Origin: an uncultured Flavobacteriaceae bacterium
GTDB lineage: Bacteria; Bacteroidota; Bacteroidia; Flavobacteriales; Flavobacteriaceae
Direction: 5' to 3'
Assembly (NCBI GenBank): GCA_943787365.1
Contig: CALSMD010000001.1
Span: forward strand, 186,001 to 250,000
Length of the DNA stretch: 64,000 nt
Shown here: positions 8,650 through 18,176 of the stretch, piece after piece
Layout of the letters: the number at the start of each line of letters is the position of its first letter
Position numbering within the stretch: the stretch's first letter is position 1
The notes under the pieces: model-generated
The model's database searches: none
Told to the model about the DNA's origin: nothing
What the model saw: only the letters and a program-made list of their open reading frames with translations
Position numbers and translations under genes: made by a program

Positions 8650-9675
8650 ATGAAATACGCACTCTCCATCGGAATGTTCATCCTCTTTTTTACGGGGTGT
8701 AAGCATTCAAAAAAAACGCCTTCAACTCCATTTTCTAAATTGATTATTGAATCGGTGATTGAAGATTCTCTGCTCAATATTAGAGCTTTGGAAATTAATG
8801 AACAAACCTTAAAAGCTGTATCCTCTATTGGTGATGTCTATACTTATGATACAAAAACAGGACAAATGGCAGTCGAAAGGGTTTCGGAGGATACTCTAAA
8901 TTTTCGAGCTTCGGCAATCGTAGAGAATTCTTATTTTGCGTTAAGCATTGGAAGTCCAGCGTATTTATTTAAAAATCAAGAATTGGTGTATGAAGAAACA
9001 CATCCTGCTGCTTTTTATGATGCGCTTCATTTTTGGAATTCCAAAGAAGGCATTGCGATTGGTGATCCAACGGATGGTTGCATGAGTATGGTGATTACAA
9101 GAGATGGCGGACTGACATGGCAAAAAATATCATGTGATATACTACCTCCAGCAATGGAAGGTGAAGCCGCTTTTGCTGCGAGTGATACAAATATTGCGAT
9201 TGTAGGCGATCAAACTTGGGTGGCTACTGGCGGTCGATCGAGTCGTGTTTTATATTCTTCGGATAAAGGAATGACTTGGGATGTTTTTGAGACTCCAATT
9301 GTTCAAGGTCTTGAAACGACGGGTATGTATTCCATAGATTTTTATGATGCTCTAAACGGATTTGCCATTGGTGGGGATTATACAAAACCAAAAAGTCAAC
9401 ATTCCAATAAAATCCGTACAAAGGATGGCGGGAAAACTTGGGAAGTGGTGGCACAGGATCAAAGCCCGGGTTATCGAAGTTGTGTGCAATATGTGCCTAA
9501 CAGCAACGCAATGGGCTTGGTTGCCTTGGGTTTTGAGGGGGTCGATTACAGTCAAGACGGCGGTGCTACTTGGAAGCACCTTAGCGATGAAAGCTATTAT
9601 ACCCTTCGATTTTTAAATGACAGTGTGGCTTTCGCTGCTGGAAAAGGGAAAATTTCTAAACTGACGTTTAAGTAG
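8650..9675 (+). CDS. BNR/YCF48-like beta-propeller lipoprotein
   Basis: The 341-residue product starts MKYALSIGMFILFFTGCKH, a lipoprotein signal with Cys17. The mature part has repeated Asp-box-like strands (TRDGGLTWQKI, SSDKGMTWDVF, TKDGGKTWEVV, SQDGGATWKHL), characteristic of sialidase/YCF48-type beta-propellers. In Flavobacteriaceae such proteins are often labelled oxidoreductase or glycosyl hydrolase without proof. No catalytic residues were identified, so a binding or assembly role is equally likely. It is transcribed alone, convergent with the ABC transporter gene. Confidence 0.85.
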   Translation: MKYALSIGMFILFFTGCKHSKKTPSTPFSKLIIESVIEDSLLNIRALEINEQTLKAVSSIGDVYTYDTKTGQMAVERVSEDTLNFRASAIVENSYFALSIGSPAYLFKNQELVYEETHPAAFYDALHFWNSKEGIAIGDPTDGCMSMVITRDGGLTWQKISCDILPPAMEGEAAFAASDTNIAIVGDQTWVATGGRSSRVLYSSDKGMTWDVFETPIVQGLETTGMYSIDFYDALNGFAIGGDYTKPKSQHSNKIRTKDGGKTWEVVAQDQSPGYRSCVQYVPNSNAMGLVALGFEGVDYSQDGGATWKHLSDESYYTLRFLNDSVAFAAGKGKISKLTFK

Positions 9676-9711
9676 TGACAGTAATAGATCAGTTTGTTAA
9701 AGTTTAAACTT

Positions 9712-11535
9712 TTATTGAAACGACTGCATAGATACAAGGTTGTTGTAAACTCCTTTTTTGTCTAACAATTCTTGGTGTTTTCCTTGCTCTACTATTTGAC
9801 CTTTTTGCATCACGATGATTTCATCCGCATTCTGAATGGTTGAAAGTCGATGCGCAATCACAATAGAGGTTCTGTTTTTCATCATGTTTTCCAAGGCGAC
9901 TTGCACCAAGCGTTCGCTCTCTGTGTCCAATGCAGAAGTGGCCTCGTCCAAAATCATGATCGGAGGGTTCTTTAAGACGGCTCTGGCAATGCTCAAACGT
10001 TGTTTTTGACCTCCTGATAATTTATTTCCTGAATCTCCAATGTTGGTATCCATGCCTTCCGGTAAGTCTTTTACAAACTCCCAAGCATTCGCAATTTCTA
10101 AGGCCTTTAAAACTTCGTAGTCAGTGGCATCCTCTTTACCTAAACGCACGTTATTTTTAATGGTATCATTGAAAAGAATAGAATCTTGTGTGACCAAGCC
10201 CATTAGGTTACGCAAGGAGTGTTTTGTAAGCGTCCGAATATCTGTACCATCAATATCGATCTGTCCTTCATTCACATCATAGAATCGAGTTACTAAATTG
10301 GCGATGGTCGATTTTCCACTTCCAGATTGTCCTACAAGTGCGACGGATTTTCCCTTAGGAACTGAAATTGAAAAGTTTTTCAGAACATATTCATCCTCAT
10401 ATTTGAAGCTAATATTTTTTATTTCAATAGCAGACTCAAAATCAGTTTTAGTCAGAGCATTTGGGATGTCTTTTAAAGGCGATTCTGAGTTTAGAATTTC
10501 CATCACTCGCTCTGCTGCGGCATTCCCTCTCTTAACGCCATAACTTGCTTTGCTTATAGCTTTGGCGGGTGTTAGGATATTATAAGCCAATCCCATGTAA
10601 ACTAAGAACAAACTTGCGTCTAATGATTTTTCATTCAACACCATATTTCCTCCGTACCATAACAAGATAGCGATGACTGTAATACCTAAAAATTCACTTG
10701 TCGGACCTGCTAGATTTTGCTTGTTTAATAATTTATTTGAATACTTATAAAACCGTGTGGTAGAGGATTGGAATTTATTACTAAAAATCTTTTCACCGTT
10801 AAAACCTTTAATAACTTTAAGACCTGAAAGTGTTTCATCAACAATAGACAGGAAATAGCCTTGTTCTTTTTGAACTTTATTAGAATTTCGTTTTAACGAC
10901 TTCCCTATAAGTGAAATCAGAAATCCAGAGATTGGGATAAATATCAATACAAAAATTGAAAGTTTTGGACTGATTATAAACATGGATACAAGCGTGAACA
11001 GAATTGTGAGTGGCTCTCTTACGATCAGCTCTAGAATAGATAAAAACGAGTGTTGAATTTCTAAAACATCTGTAGAGATTCTAGACATGGTGTCTCCTTT
11101 TCGTTTTTCGGAATAAAAGGCTAATGGAAGACTGGTTACTTTGTCATACAATTCGTTTCTCATATCTTTTAAAACACCATTTCTTAAGAAGGTAATAAAA
11201 AACATTGCTAAGTAGCTAAAGAAGTTTTTTAATAAAAATGAACTTATCACAAATCCCACCATAAAAATAAGGACATCATCATTTCCTTCAGATTTTTTTA
11301 GGGTGATAAAATAGTTAAGATAGTCTTCTCCATAAGAGGTTAGATGTCTAAATCCTTCCCATTTGGGTTTAATGAAAAGTGCTTCGGAATCTCCAAATAA
11401 CACTTTAAGCATTGGAAATAAAGAAATCATCGATAAGGTCCCGAAAAATGCATAAAAGATGTTGCAAATAACATTCAGTAACGCATAAAATTTATAAGGA
11501 ATCGCATAGCGAAGAATCGGTTTTAAATAATTCAT
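9712..11535 (-). CDS. ABC exporter, MsbA-like (TM domain fused to ATPase)
   Basis: This 607-residue half-transporter has about six membrane segments in residues 1-330 and an ATPase domain from about 365. Motifs present are Walker A GQSGSGKST, signature LSGGQKQR, Walker B MILDEATSALD and H-loop AHRLST. By family it exports lipids, lipid A or drugs as a homodimer in the inner membrane; the substrate cannot be read from sequence. Its ATG overlaps the stop of the phosphohexomutase gene by one base, so the two are translationally coupled. Confidence 0.92.
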   Translation of the reverse strand: MNYLKPILRYAIPYKFYALLNVICNIFYAFFGTLSMISLFPMLKVLFGDSEALFIKPKWEGFRHLTSYGEDYLNYFITLKKSEGNDDVLIFMVGFVISSFLLKNFFSYLAMFFITFLRNGVLKDMRNELYDKVTSLPLAFYSEKRKGDTMSRISTDVLEIQHSFLSILELIVREPLTILFTLVSMFIISPKLSIFVLIFIPISGFLISLIGKSLKRNSNKVQKEQGYFLSIVDETLSGLKVIKGFNGEKIFSNKFQSSTTRFYKYSNKLLNKQNLAGPTSEFLGITVIAILLWYGGNMVLNEKSLDASLFLVYMGLAYNILTPAKAISKASYGVKRGNAAAERVMEILNSESPLKDIPNALTKTDFESAIEIKNISFKYEDEYVLKNFSISVPKGKSVALVGQSGSGKSTIANLVTRFYDVNEGQIDIDGTDIRTLTKHSLRNLMGLVTQDSILFNDTIKNNVRLGKEDATDYEVLKALEIANAWEFVKDLPEGMDTNIGDSGNKLSGGQKQRLSIARAVLKNPPIMILDEATSALDTESERLVQVALENMMKNRTSIVIAHRLSTIQNADEIIVMQKGQIVEQGKHQELLDKKGVYNNLVSMQSFQ

Positions 11536-13268
11536 TAGATCAGTTTCATATCTTTAATTATCGCATCAATTTTAGCATCGAGTACTTTTTCTGTTAGAGA
11601 AAACTCTGTTGAGCTAGATAAGTTAGTATTCACGCTAATATAAAACTTTATTTTAGGTTCTGTACCACTTGGGCGCAATGCCACTTTACTGCCATCTTCT
11701 GTAGTGTAAATTAACACATCGGCTTTGGGTATTGAAATGGGTTCCGTACTGTTTAAAGCTAAGTTTTTACAGATAGAGAGTTTAAAGTCTTCTACAGTCA
11801 CCACTTTTGAACCGTTGATAGAAGTTACCGGATTGTTTCGAGCAGATTCCATGATGTTGTTTATTTCTTGGCTGCCTTCAATTCCTTTTTTGGTGATAGA
11901 AATTAAGCGTTCTTTATAAAACCCATGCTCAACATAGGTGTTGATCAATTCATTAAAAAACGAACTGTCATTTGCTTTGGTATGGGCTGCAATTTCACAA
12001 GCCAGTAGGGTAGAAGTAACCGCATCTTTATCACGAACAAAATCGCCCACCATAAAACCGAAGCTTTCTTCGCCACCACCAATGAAATCCATTTCAGGAA
12101 AATCTTTTATCATTTTGGCAATCCACTTAAATCCTGTAAGTCCAATTTTGCACTCAACGCCGTAAGCTTCCACAAGTTTAGGGAGCATTGGAGAAGACAC
12201 AATAGTAGATCCTACAAATTGATTTCCGTTAATAGCTCCGTTATTTTTCCATAAATCTAACAAAAACTTGGTCATCATAACCATGGTTTGATTCCCGTTG
12301 AGCATCACCATTTTATTGTCAAAATTACGCACTGCAATTCCAAGTCGGTCACAATCAGGATCAGTTCCAATTACGATATCAGCATTGACTTCTTCCGCCA
12401 ATTCTAAGGCCATTTTCAGAGCTTCTGGTTCTTCAGGGTTTGGCGACTTCACTGTTGGGAAATCTCCGTCTGGTACGGATTGTGATTCAACAAGATGTAC
12501 ATTCGTATAACCTGCTCGTTTCAAGGTTTCTGGAACGGCTGTAATGGAAGTTCCGTGTAAGGCCGTAAAAACGACGGATACATTTTCTCTTGATGCTGGA
12601 GTATTCACTTCTAAGCTACCGTTTTTAACGGCTGCATTTATAAAAACGTCATCCACATCTTTTCCGATTAAATGAATCAACTCTTCTTTTGCAGAAAAAT
12701 TAATATCTGTGTATTTTAAAGAATTGATAAGGTTGATGATTTCGCCATCAAACGGAGGTACCAGTTGCCCGCCATCTTCCCAATACACTTTATAACCATT
12801 GTATTCTGGAGGATTGTGAGAAGCCGTTAAAACGATTCCACATTGACATCCTAAATATTTAAGAGCAAAAGATAATTCTGGTGTGGCACGAAGGTCTTCA
12901 AACAAAAACACTTCGATATTATTCGCAGAAAACACATCGGCTACAATTTTAGCAAAGGACTGACTGTTGTGCCTACAATCAAACGCAATCACCACTTTTA
13001 TGGGTTGATTGGGATAGGTTTGATGTAAATAATCACTGAGTCCTTGGGTGTTTTTTCCGAGGGTATATTTATTAATTCGGTTGGTGCCAACGCCCATCAC
13101 GCCGCGCATACCACCGGTTCCAAATTCTAGATTTTTATAGAAACTATCGTTGAGTTCTTCTGGGTTACTCGTTTGAAGTTGCTGAATTGTTTTCTTTGTA
13201 GCATCATCAAAAAAAGGGGATAACCAAGTGGCTAAATTTTCTTGAACTTGTAAATCTGTTTTAGACAT
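11535..13268 (-). CDS. Phospho-sugar mutase (phosphoglucomutase/phosphomannomutase family)
   Basis: This 577-residue alpha-D-phosphohexomutase interconverts hexose 1- and 6-phosphates through a phosphoserine. All four family loops are visible: TASHNPPEYNGYK (active serine, near residue 150), metal loop GTDPDCDR (near 305), sugar loop GGGEESFGF (near 400) and phosphate loop RPSGTEPKIKF (near 535). The length and motif spelling fit the PGM2/PgcA-like branch of Bacteroidota and Firmicutes. Substrate preference (glucose or mannose) is not decided. It is the upstream gene of a two-gene unit with the ABC exporter. Confidence 0.92.
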   Translation of the reverse strand: MSKTDLQVQENLATWLSPFFDDATKKTIQQLQTSNPEELNDSFYKNLEFGTGGMRGVMGVGTNRINKYTLGKNTQGLSDYLHQTYPNQPIKVVIAFDCRHNSQSFAKIVADVFSANNIEVFLFEDLRATPELSFALKYLGCQCGIVLTASHNPPEYNGYKVYWEDGGQLVPPFDGEIINLINSLKYTDINFSAKEELIHLIGKDVDDVFINAAVKNGSLEVNTPASRENVSVVFTALHGTSITAVPETLKRAGYTNVHLVESQSVPDGDFPTVKSPNPEEPEALKMALELAEEVNADIVIGTDPDCDRLGIAVRNFDNKMVMLNGNQTMVMMTKFLLDLWKNNGAINGNQFVGSTIVSSPMLPKLVEAYGVECKIGLTGFKWIAKMIKDFPEMDFIGGGEESFGFMVGDFVRDKDAVTSTLLACEIAAHTKANDSSFFNELINTYVEHGFYKERLISITKKGIEGSQEINNIMESARNNPVTSINGSKVVTVEDFKLSICKNLALNSTEPISIPKADVLIYTTEDGSKVALRPSGTEPKIKFYISVNTNLSSSTEFSLTEKVLDAKIDAIIKDMKLI

Positions 13269-13342
13269 GTAAAAAAATATTTTTGCAAATGTAAATATTT
13301 GCGAACATTTATGAATTGTTTTAAGCGCTTTTTAAGGATATT

Positions 13343-14290
13343 TTAAGCATCTGTAGCTTCAGATACAAGATAACGTTCTTTGTTTTGTCGGGATTGGAGG
13401 ACTATTTCGCCTAAAAATCCTGCTACAAAAAACTGTGTTCCAATCACCATGGTTGTCAAGGCGATGAAAAACTCGGGTCTGTTGGCAATCAAGCGTCCAG
13501 AAGGATTTAAGAATAATTTATCAATTCCTAGATAGGTTGCAAATCCCAATCCAATGATAAACATGATGACTCCTAAGAGTCCAAAAAAGTGCATAGGGCG
13601 TCTTCCAAACTTGGAAATAAACCAGATGGTAATCAAATCTAAAAATCCATTTATAAATCGTTCCATACCAAATTTTGTTTTTCCGTATTTTCTTGCTTGA
13701 TGAATGACTACTTTTTCTACGATGTTGGTAAACCCTGCATTGACCGCCAATACGGGGATATAGCGGTGCATTTCTCCATAGACATCAATAGTTTTTACAA
13801 CGTCCTTACGGTAGGCTTTTAGGCCACAGTTAAAGTCGTGAAGGGACAATCCAGATATTTTTCTGGCCGCCCAATTAAATAATTTTGAAGGCAGATTTTT
13901 AGCGAAAAAAGAATCGTAGCGTTTCTTTTTCCAACCACAAACGATGTCGTGATCGTGGTCTTTTATAAGTTGAAAGAGTTCTGGGATTTCATCTGGACTG
14001 TCTTGTAAATCCGCATCCATAGTGATGACAACTTCCCCTTTGGCTTTTGCAAACCCGGCGTGCAAGGCTTGAGATTTTCCGAAGTTTTTAGAAAATTTAA
14101 GTCCTAAAACTGCTGTGTTTTTGCTGCGTAGTTTTTGGATCACCTCCCAAGAATTGTCCGAGCTACCATCGTCTATAAAAAGAATTTCATAAGAAAAATG
14201 ATTGGATTGCATCACAGACACAATCCAATCATGGAGTTCTTCTAAAGAATCTTGTTCGTTAAGTAGTGGTATAACTACTGATATATTCAT
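13343..14290 (-). CDS. Family 2 glycosyltransferase (GtrB/DPM1-like), polyprenyl-phosphate type
   Basis: The product has 315 residues. Its GT-A domain begins MNISVVIPLLNEQDSLEEL, with the metal-binding acidic motif MDADLQDSPDE near residue 93. Two C-terminal hydrophobic segments (about 235-265 and 275-300) anchor it in the membrane, the layout of dolichol/undecaprenyl-phosphate sugar transferases such as GtrB and ArnC. It probably makes a lipid-linked sugar for surface glycans. It is followed 33 bp upstream on the same strand by a DUF4199 gene, a pairing common in Flavobacteriia. Confidence 0.9.
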   Translation of the reverse strand: MNISVVIPLLNEQDSLEELHDWIVSVMQSNHFSYEILFIDDGSSDNSWEVIQKLRSKNTAVLGLKFSKNFGKSQALHAGFAKAKGEVVITMDADLQDSPDEIPELFQLIKDHDHDIVCGWKKKRYDSFFAKNLPSKLFNWAARKISGLSLHDFNCGLKAYRKDVVKTIDVYGEMHRYIPVLAVNAGFTNIVEKVVIHQARKYGKTKFGMERFINGFLDLITIWFISKFGRRPMHFFGLLGVIMFIIGLGFATYLGIDKLFLNPSGRLIANRPEFFIALTTMVIGTQFFVAGFLGEIVLQSRQNKERYLVSEATDA

Positions 14291-14323
14291 TCTAATTACT
14301 TTTGAAAGTCAAAAGTAAAGAAT

Positions 14324-14854
14324 TTAAGCCTCTTTATTGTCAGTTTTCTTAACGATTAATGCGACGATCAGTCCAATTAATGAATAAAATGCCAGTCCAA
14401 AAACAAAATTCTTGAATTGCATACCTAATGAAAAGTTGTCATTTTTAGCAGCTTCTTCTAAGGCAACTTGCATTGCTTCTTGAGGCATTCCAAAACGTTC
14501 CATGGTCTGCTTGGTGACAACTAATATTTGCTCATTTATATAGGTGGCTGCTTCCGGATCGATAAACGTAAAAATAACAATTCCTAAGACTGTAGAAATA
14601 ATTGATCCGATTAAGACGGTAATAAAATAAGAAGTAAAAGCTTGTTTAAAGCTAATAAAACCATTTAATAATGTTCTAGATTTTATAGCTGAAATAACGC
14701 CGAAAGCGACGACGACTACAAATAAAATAATTCCAAGCCACCATTCAGTAAATAGATCAAGGTTGACAGCGTAAAGTAAGACGGTAATTAGTGATAAAAT
14801 TCCTCCTAAGTAAAGACCATTGTTAGTAGCAGATGATTTTGTTGTTGTTTCCAT
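14324..14854 (-). CDS. DUF4199 membrane protein
   Basis: This 176-residue protein has four predicted membrane segments (about residues 15-30, 38-55, 72-98 and 148-170) and the family signature around FISFKQAFTSYFITVLIGS. DUF4199 proteins are Bacteroidota inner-membrane proteins of unknown function. It lies just upstream of the GT2 glycosyltransferase in the same direction, so the two probably form one transcript. That suggests a link to envelope glycan synthesis but does not show it. Confidence 0.85.
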   Translation of the reverse strand: METTTKSSATNNGLYLGGILSLITVLLYAVNLDLFTEWWLGIILFVVVVAFGVISAIKSRTLLNGFISFKQAFTSYFITVLIGSIISTVLGIVIFTFIDPEAATYINEQILVVTKQTMERFGMPQEAMQVALEEAAKNDNFSLGMQFKNFVFGLAFYSLIGLIVALIVKKTDNKEA

Positions 14855-14947
14855 AATTTTTGTTGATTTTTGTTAAGTTATATTAATAAGACTCAGGCTT
14901 CAAAGATAAGTTACATTTTTAATTAAAAAAATAAAATTAATAAACTG

Positions 14948-14977
14948 TTGTAGTTTTGTAAAAAATATATAAATTTG
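14948..14977 (+). promoter_or_regulatory. Promoter of rpmE (TTG-N19-TAAATTTG)
   Basis: TTG at 14948-14950 and TAAATTTG at 14970-14977 are separated by 19 bp, the Bacteroidota housekeeping promoter. Transcription would start near 14984, which supports the rpmE start at 15011 over the upstream in-frame codon. Confidence 0.8.
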
Positions 14978-15010
14978 CAACTCGAAAAATCGAATTTAAT
15001 AGTTTACGCG

Positions 15011-15262
15011 ATGAAAAAAGATATACACCCAGATAATTACAGAGTAGTAGCATTTAAAGATATGTCAAATGAAGATGTATTTTTAACAAAGTCAACTGCA
15101 GACACAAGTGAAACTTTAGAAGTGGACGGTGTAGAATACCCATTAATAAAAATGGAAATCTCTAGAACATCTCACCCGTTTTACACTGGTAAATCTAAAT
15201 TAATTGATACTGCAGGACGTATTGATAAGTTCAAAACTAAATACGCAAAATTCAAGAAATAA
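15011..15262 (+). CDS. rpmE: 50S ribosomal protein L31 type B
   Basis: This 83-residue protein begins [20 protein letters not shown] and contains the [13 protein letters not shown] and [13 protein letters not shown] segments diagnostic of L31. The zinc-binding cysteines of the type A paralogue are absent, so it is the C-minus (type B, RpmE2) form. The chosen ATG at 15011 lies 34 bp after the promoter -7 box. The gene is monocistronic, with a terminator just downstream. Confidence 0.96.
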   Translation: MKKDIHPDNYRVVAFKDMSNEDVFLTKSTADTSETLEVDGVEYPLIKMEISRTSHPFYTGKSKLIDTAGRIDKFKTKYAKFKK

Positions 15263-15286
15263 TTACATTTCTTTTAATTATACTAT

Positions 15287-15315
15287 AAAAGCCTTTCAAC
15301 AATTGAAAGGCTTTT
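15287..15315 (+). terminator. Rho-independent terminator of rpmE
   Basis: A perfect 13-bp stem (AAAAGCCTTTCAA / TTGAAAGGCTTTT) with a 3-nt loop is followed by a T-rich run, 24 bp after the rpmE stop. Its A-rich 5' side could also let it serve the opposite strand. Confidence 0.9.
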
Positions 15316-15339
15316 CTTATTTTTACACAAAGCTTTCGT

Positions 15340-16512
15340 ATGAATTATATACTTTTTGACGGTGAAAATAGAGAGGCCTTATTGCCATTTACCTATACAC
15401 GTCCTGTAGCCGATATCCGTATTGGGATTTTGACGATTCGTGAAAAATGGGAATTATTTTTAGGAGCCACCACCACCACAGTGACGGAGGATTATCTTTC
15501 TGATAAATATCCAATGGTTGAAATGGAGCAGAACATAATGATCAATGCGTCCTACACACCCAACGAAGCTTTAGTCCATCAAATTAAAAATTTAAAAGAA
15601 AATCAAGCTGTTTATGATGGCGACACGATGGTCGCTTTTTTCAGTTTGGAAGATCAAGAAATAGATATTGATTCCCTAGAGGTATTTCAATCTAAAGGAG
15701 AGCTTTTAAAAATTGAAACGACTTGGGATATTTTCTCCAAAAATGGGGCTGCAATACAAGCGGATTATAAGCTGTTAACAGCCGACAGAACATCCGAACC
15801 AATTCCTGAAAAAACGGTGGCTTTTAATCCAGAGGCTATTTTTATTGAAGAAGGAGCCAAGCTACCCCTTTGTGTGCTCAATGCCACAGATGGCCCTATC
15901 TATATCGGTAAAAACACCGAAATTATGGAAGGCAGTATGGTAAGAGGGCCTTTTGCACTTTGTGAAGGATCGACTCTTAAAATGGGAACTAAAATTTATG
16001 GACCCACCACTGTTGGACCCTATTCTAAAGTAGGCGGTGAGATTAATAATTCGGTGTTCTTTGGTTACTCTAATAAAGGACATGATGGGTTTTTAGGAAA
16101 TTCTGTTATTGGAGAATGGTGTAATTTAGGAGCGGATACTAATAATTCCAATCTAAAAAACAACTATGCTGAGGTACGCTTGTGGAGTTACGAGACTGAA
16201 AATTTCGCCAAAACAGGACTTCAGTTTTGTGGTTTGATGATGGGCGACCATAGTAAATGTGGGATTAATACCATGTTTAATACCGGAACTGTTGTGGGTG
16301 TGAGTGCTAATATTTTTGGAAGTGGTTTTCCTCGAAACTTCATTCCAAGTTTCAGTTGGGGCGGGGCTAAAGGTTTTGCAACCTATCTAACGTCCAAAGC
16401 TTTTGAAGTCGCTACAGAGGTGATGAAACGCCGTGGATTGGAATTCTCGGCACAAGAATCCGCTATTTTAGAACACGTGTTTGAACTGTCTGCAACCTAT
16501 AGAACCGATTAG
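15340..16512 (+). CDS. GlmU-like sugar nucleotidyltransferase / left-handed beta-helix protein
   Basis: This 390-residue protein has an N-terminal nucleotidyltransferase-like part (residues 1-170) beginning MNYILFDGENREALLPFTYTRP. A C-terminal hexapeptide-repeat beta-helix follows (GKNTEIMEGSMVRGPFALCE onward). It matches the Flavobacterial 'GlmU family protein', related to N-acetylglucosamine-1-phosphate uridyltransferase. The canonical N-terminal pyrophosphorylase G-x-G-T-R-M loop is not evident, so catalytic activity is uncertain. Its 3' end overlaps the convergent peptide-binding lipoprotein gene by 4 bp. Confidence 0.85.
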   Translation: MNYILFDGENREALLPFTYTRPVADIRIGILTIREKWELFLGATTTTVTEDYLSDKYPMVEMEQNIMINASYTPNEALVHQIKNLKENQAVYDGDTMVAFFSLEDQEIDIDSLEVFQSKGELLKIETTWDIFSKNGAAIQADYKLLTADRTSEPIPEKTVAFNPEAIFIEEGAKLPLCVLNATDGPIYIGKNTEIMEGSMVRGPFALCEGSTLKMGTKIYGPTTVGPYSKVGGEINNSVFFGYSNKGHDGFLGNSVIGEWCNLGADTNNSNLKNNYAEVRLWSYETENFAKTGLQFCGLMMGDHSKCGINTMFNTGTVVGVSANIFGSGFPRNFIPSFSWGGAKGFATYLTSKAFEVATEVMKRRGLEFSAQESAILEHVFELSATYRTD

Positions 16513-18131
16513 TTTTTCTGAACGTTTTTTAGTTCTAATAAATTGGTGGGATTAATTCCTAGCCCTCTCACATCGATAGATGTAAACCGAATGACTTCAT
16601 CATAAAACAATACGACTACCGGCGCTTTTTTGATCACTAATGCATCCATTTTTTGATACAGATGGAGGCGCTTCTCCTGATCTATTTCTAGCAGTGCTTC
16701 CTCATACCATCTGTCAAACTGTGCATCTTTAAAGTGGGTGTAATTAGGGCCATTGGGCGCGAAATTACCACTGTAAAATAAAGATAAATAATTCTGAGCA
16801 TCTGGATAATCGGCGACCCAACTCGCTCTAAATAAATCTATTTTCCCGTTTGATTTAGCAGATTTCAAAGACGATGGCGGCATCACATCAATACGAATGG
16901 TTAAACCAATGGATTGTAATTCTCGTTGAATAAATTCACTAAAACTTAAATAATTAGAAATGGTGGTCAACGTAATTTCAGGTTGCGGATTGCCAGATTC
17001 ATTTCGATAAGTTTCTAGTAGCTGCTTTGCTTTTTCGGGTTGATAGTCATAGCCTACATTTTCATTATGCCCTGGAAGTCCTTTTGGAATAAATCCGCCC
17101 ATTCCAGGGATCCCAATGCCGTTTCTAAGGTACCTCATCATTTTGGTGCGATCAAATCCGTAATTCACAGCTTGTCGAATCAATTCACTTTGATATTCAG
17201 AAACTTCGGAATCCATATAAAACCCAAAATATTCTGTATTTAAATAGGGTGCTCTGAGCATTTTCACGCTTGATGCGTAGCTCGGTTTTAAGACGCCATC
17301 GGCACGAAGAATGTCATCTTTATAAGAAGCATCTAAGCCTGTTATGTAGTCAATATTTCCTTGAATAAATTGTAGAAATTCACTTTGCTTGTCTGCTAAA
17401 AACGTAATAGATACCGCTTCTAAATACGGCAATTTTTCACCTGCTTGATTGGTTTCAAAATAGCGGTTGTTTTTCCTGAAAATTAATTTAATATTTTCTT
17501 CCCATCGTTTAAATTTATAAGGACCGGTTCCAATGGGATTCGACCTGAAATCCGCCCCGTAATGCTCCACAACCTCTTTGGGCACAACACTGCAATACTT
17601 CATCGTTATGAGTCCTAAAAACGCAGGAAACGGTGACTTTAAAGTGATCTGAAAACGCTGTGCATCCAATGCTTTATAAGACTCCACATTTTGAAGCACC
17701 CAACCTCCAGGCGAAGCCAATTTAGGGTCTCTCAAGCGATCAAAGCTATAGACAAAATCGTTGGCAGTTACTGTGCGTGTTTTGTCAGTTCCAAACAAGC
17801 TATGTGTATGAAAATAGACATCTTCTCTAAGATTGAAAGTATATACTTTTGCATTTTCTGAAATCTCCCACGAACTCGCGATGGCTGGCACCACATCCAT
17901 TAAAGAATCCATTTGAACTAAGCCGTTAAACAATTGATTGATCGCAGAAATATCGGCGTTGTCTTTTGCAAACGCAGGGTCTAAAGAGCCAATATTTTTA
18001 TGTTCATTGTATCTAAAAACCTGTTTGGTTTTAGCGTCAATATCGCTAGTGTTGCACCCTAAAAATAAGGAGCTAAAAAAAAGAACACTTCCGATTCGAA
18101 GCCAGAAGTAATTAGATGCTTGCTTTGTCAT
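16509..18131 (-). CDS. Peptide ABC transporter substrate-binding lipoprotein (SBP family 5)
   Basis: This 540-residue extracytoplasmic solute-binding protein of the OppA/DppA family carries a lipoprotein signal ending LFLGCNTS. Family features are NIGSLDPAFAKDNAD near the start of the mature part, the conserved stretch DFVYSFDRLRDPKLAS and SNPIGTGPYKFKRWEENI. It should bind oligopeptides or similar ligands at the cell surface or in the periplasm. No permease or ATPase gene adjoins it, so it is an orphan; its partner complex must be elsewhere. It is divergently transcribed from mtaB with a shared 45-bp control region. Confidence 0.9.
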   Translation of the reverse strand: MTKQASNYFWLRIGSVLFFSSLFLGCNTSDIDAKTKQVFRYNEHKNIGSLDPAFAKDNADISAINQLFNGLVQMDSLMDVVPAIASSWEISENAKVYTFNLREDVYFHTHSLFGTDKTRTVTANDFVYSFDRLRDPKLASPGGWVLQNVESYKALDAQRFQITLKSPFPAFLGLITMKYCSVVPKEVVEHYGADFRSNPIGTGPYKFKRWEENIKLIFRKNNRYFETNQAGEKLPYLEAVSITFLADKQSEFLQFIQGNIDYITGLDASYKDDILRADGVLKPSYASSVKMLRAPYLNTEYFGFYMDSEVSEYQSELIRQAVNYGFDRTKMMRYLRNGIGIPGMGGFIPKGLPGHNENVGYDYQPEKAKQLLETYRNESGNPQPEITLTTISNYLSFSEFIQRELQSIGLTIRIDVMPPSSLKSAKSNGKIDLFRASWVADYPDAQNYLSLFYSGNFAPNGPNYTHFKDAQFDRWYEEALLEIDQEKRLHLYQKMDALVIKKAPVVVLFYDEVIRFTSIDVRGLGINPTNLLELKNVQKN

Positions 18132-18154
18132 TATAGATGTTAATTGTAAATTTG
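18124..18154 (+). promoter_or_regulatory. Promoter of mtaB (TTTG-N19-TAAATTTG)
   Basis: TTTG at 18124-18127 and TAAATTTG at 18147-18154 are separated by 19 bp. The -33 box lies inside the first codons of the divergent lipoprotein gene. Confidence 0.75.
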
Positions 18155-18176
18155 TCCACTTGGTAAAAGTACAAGA

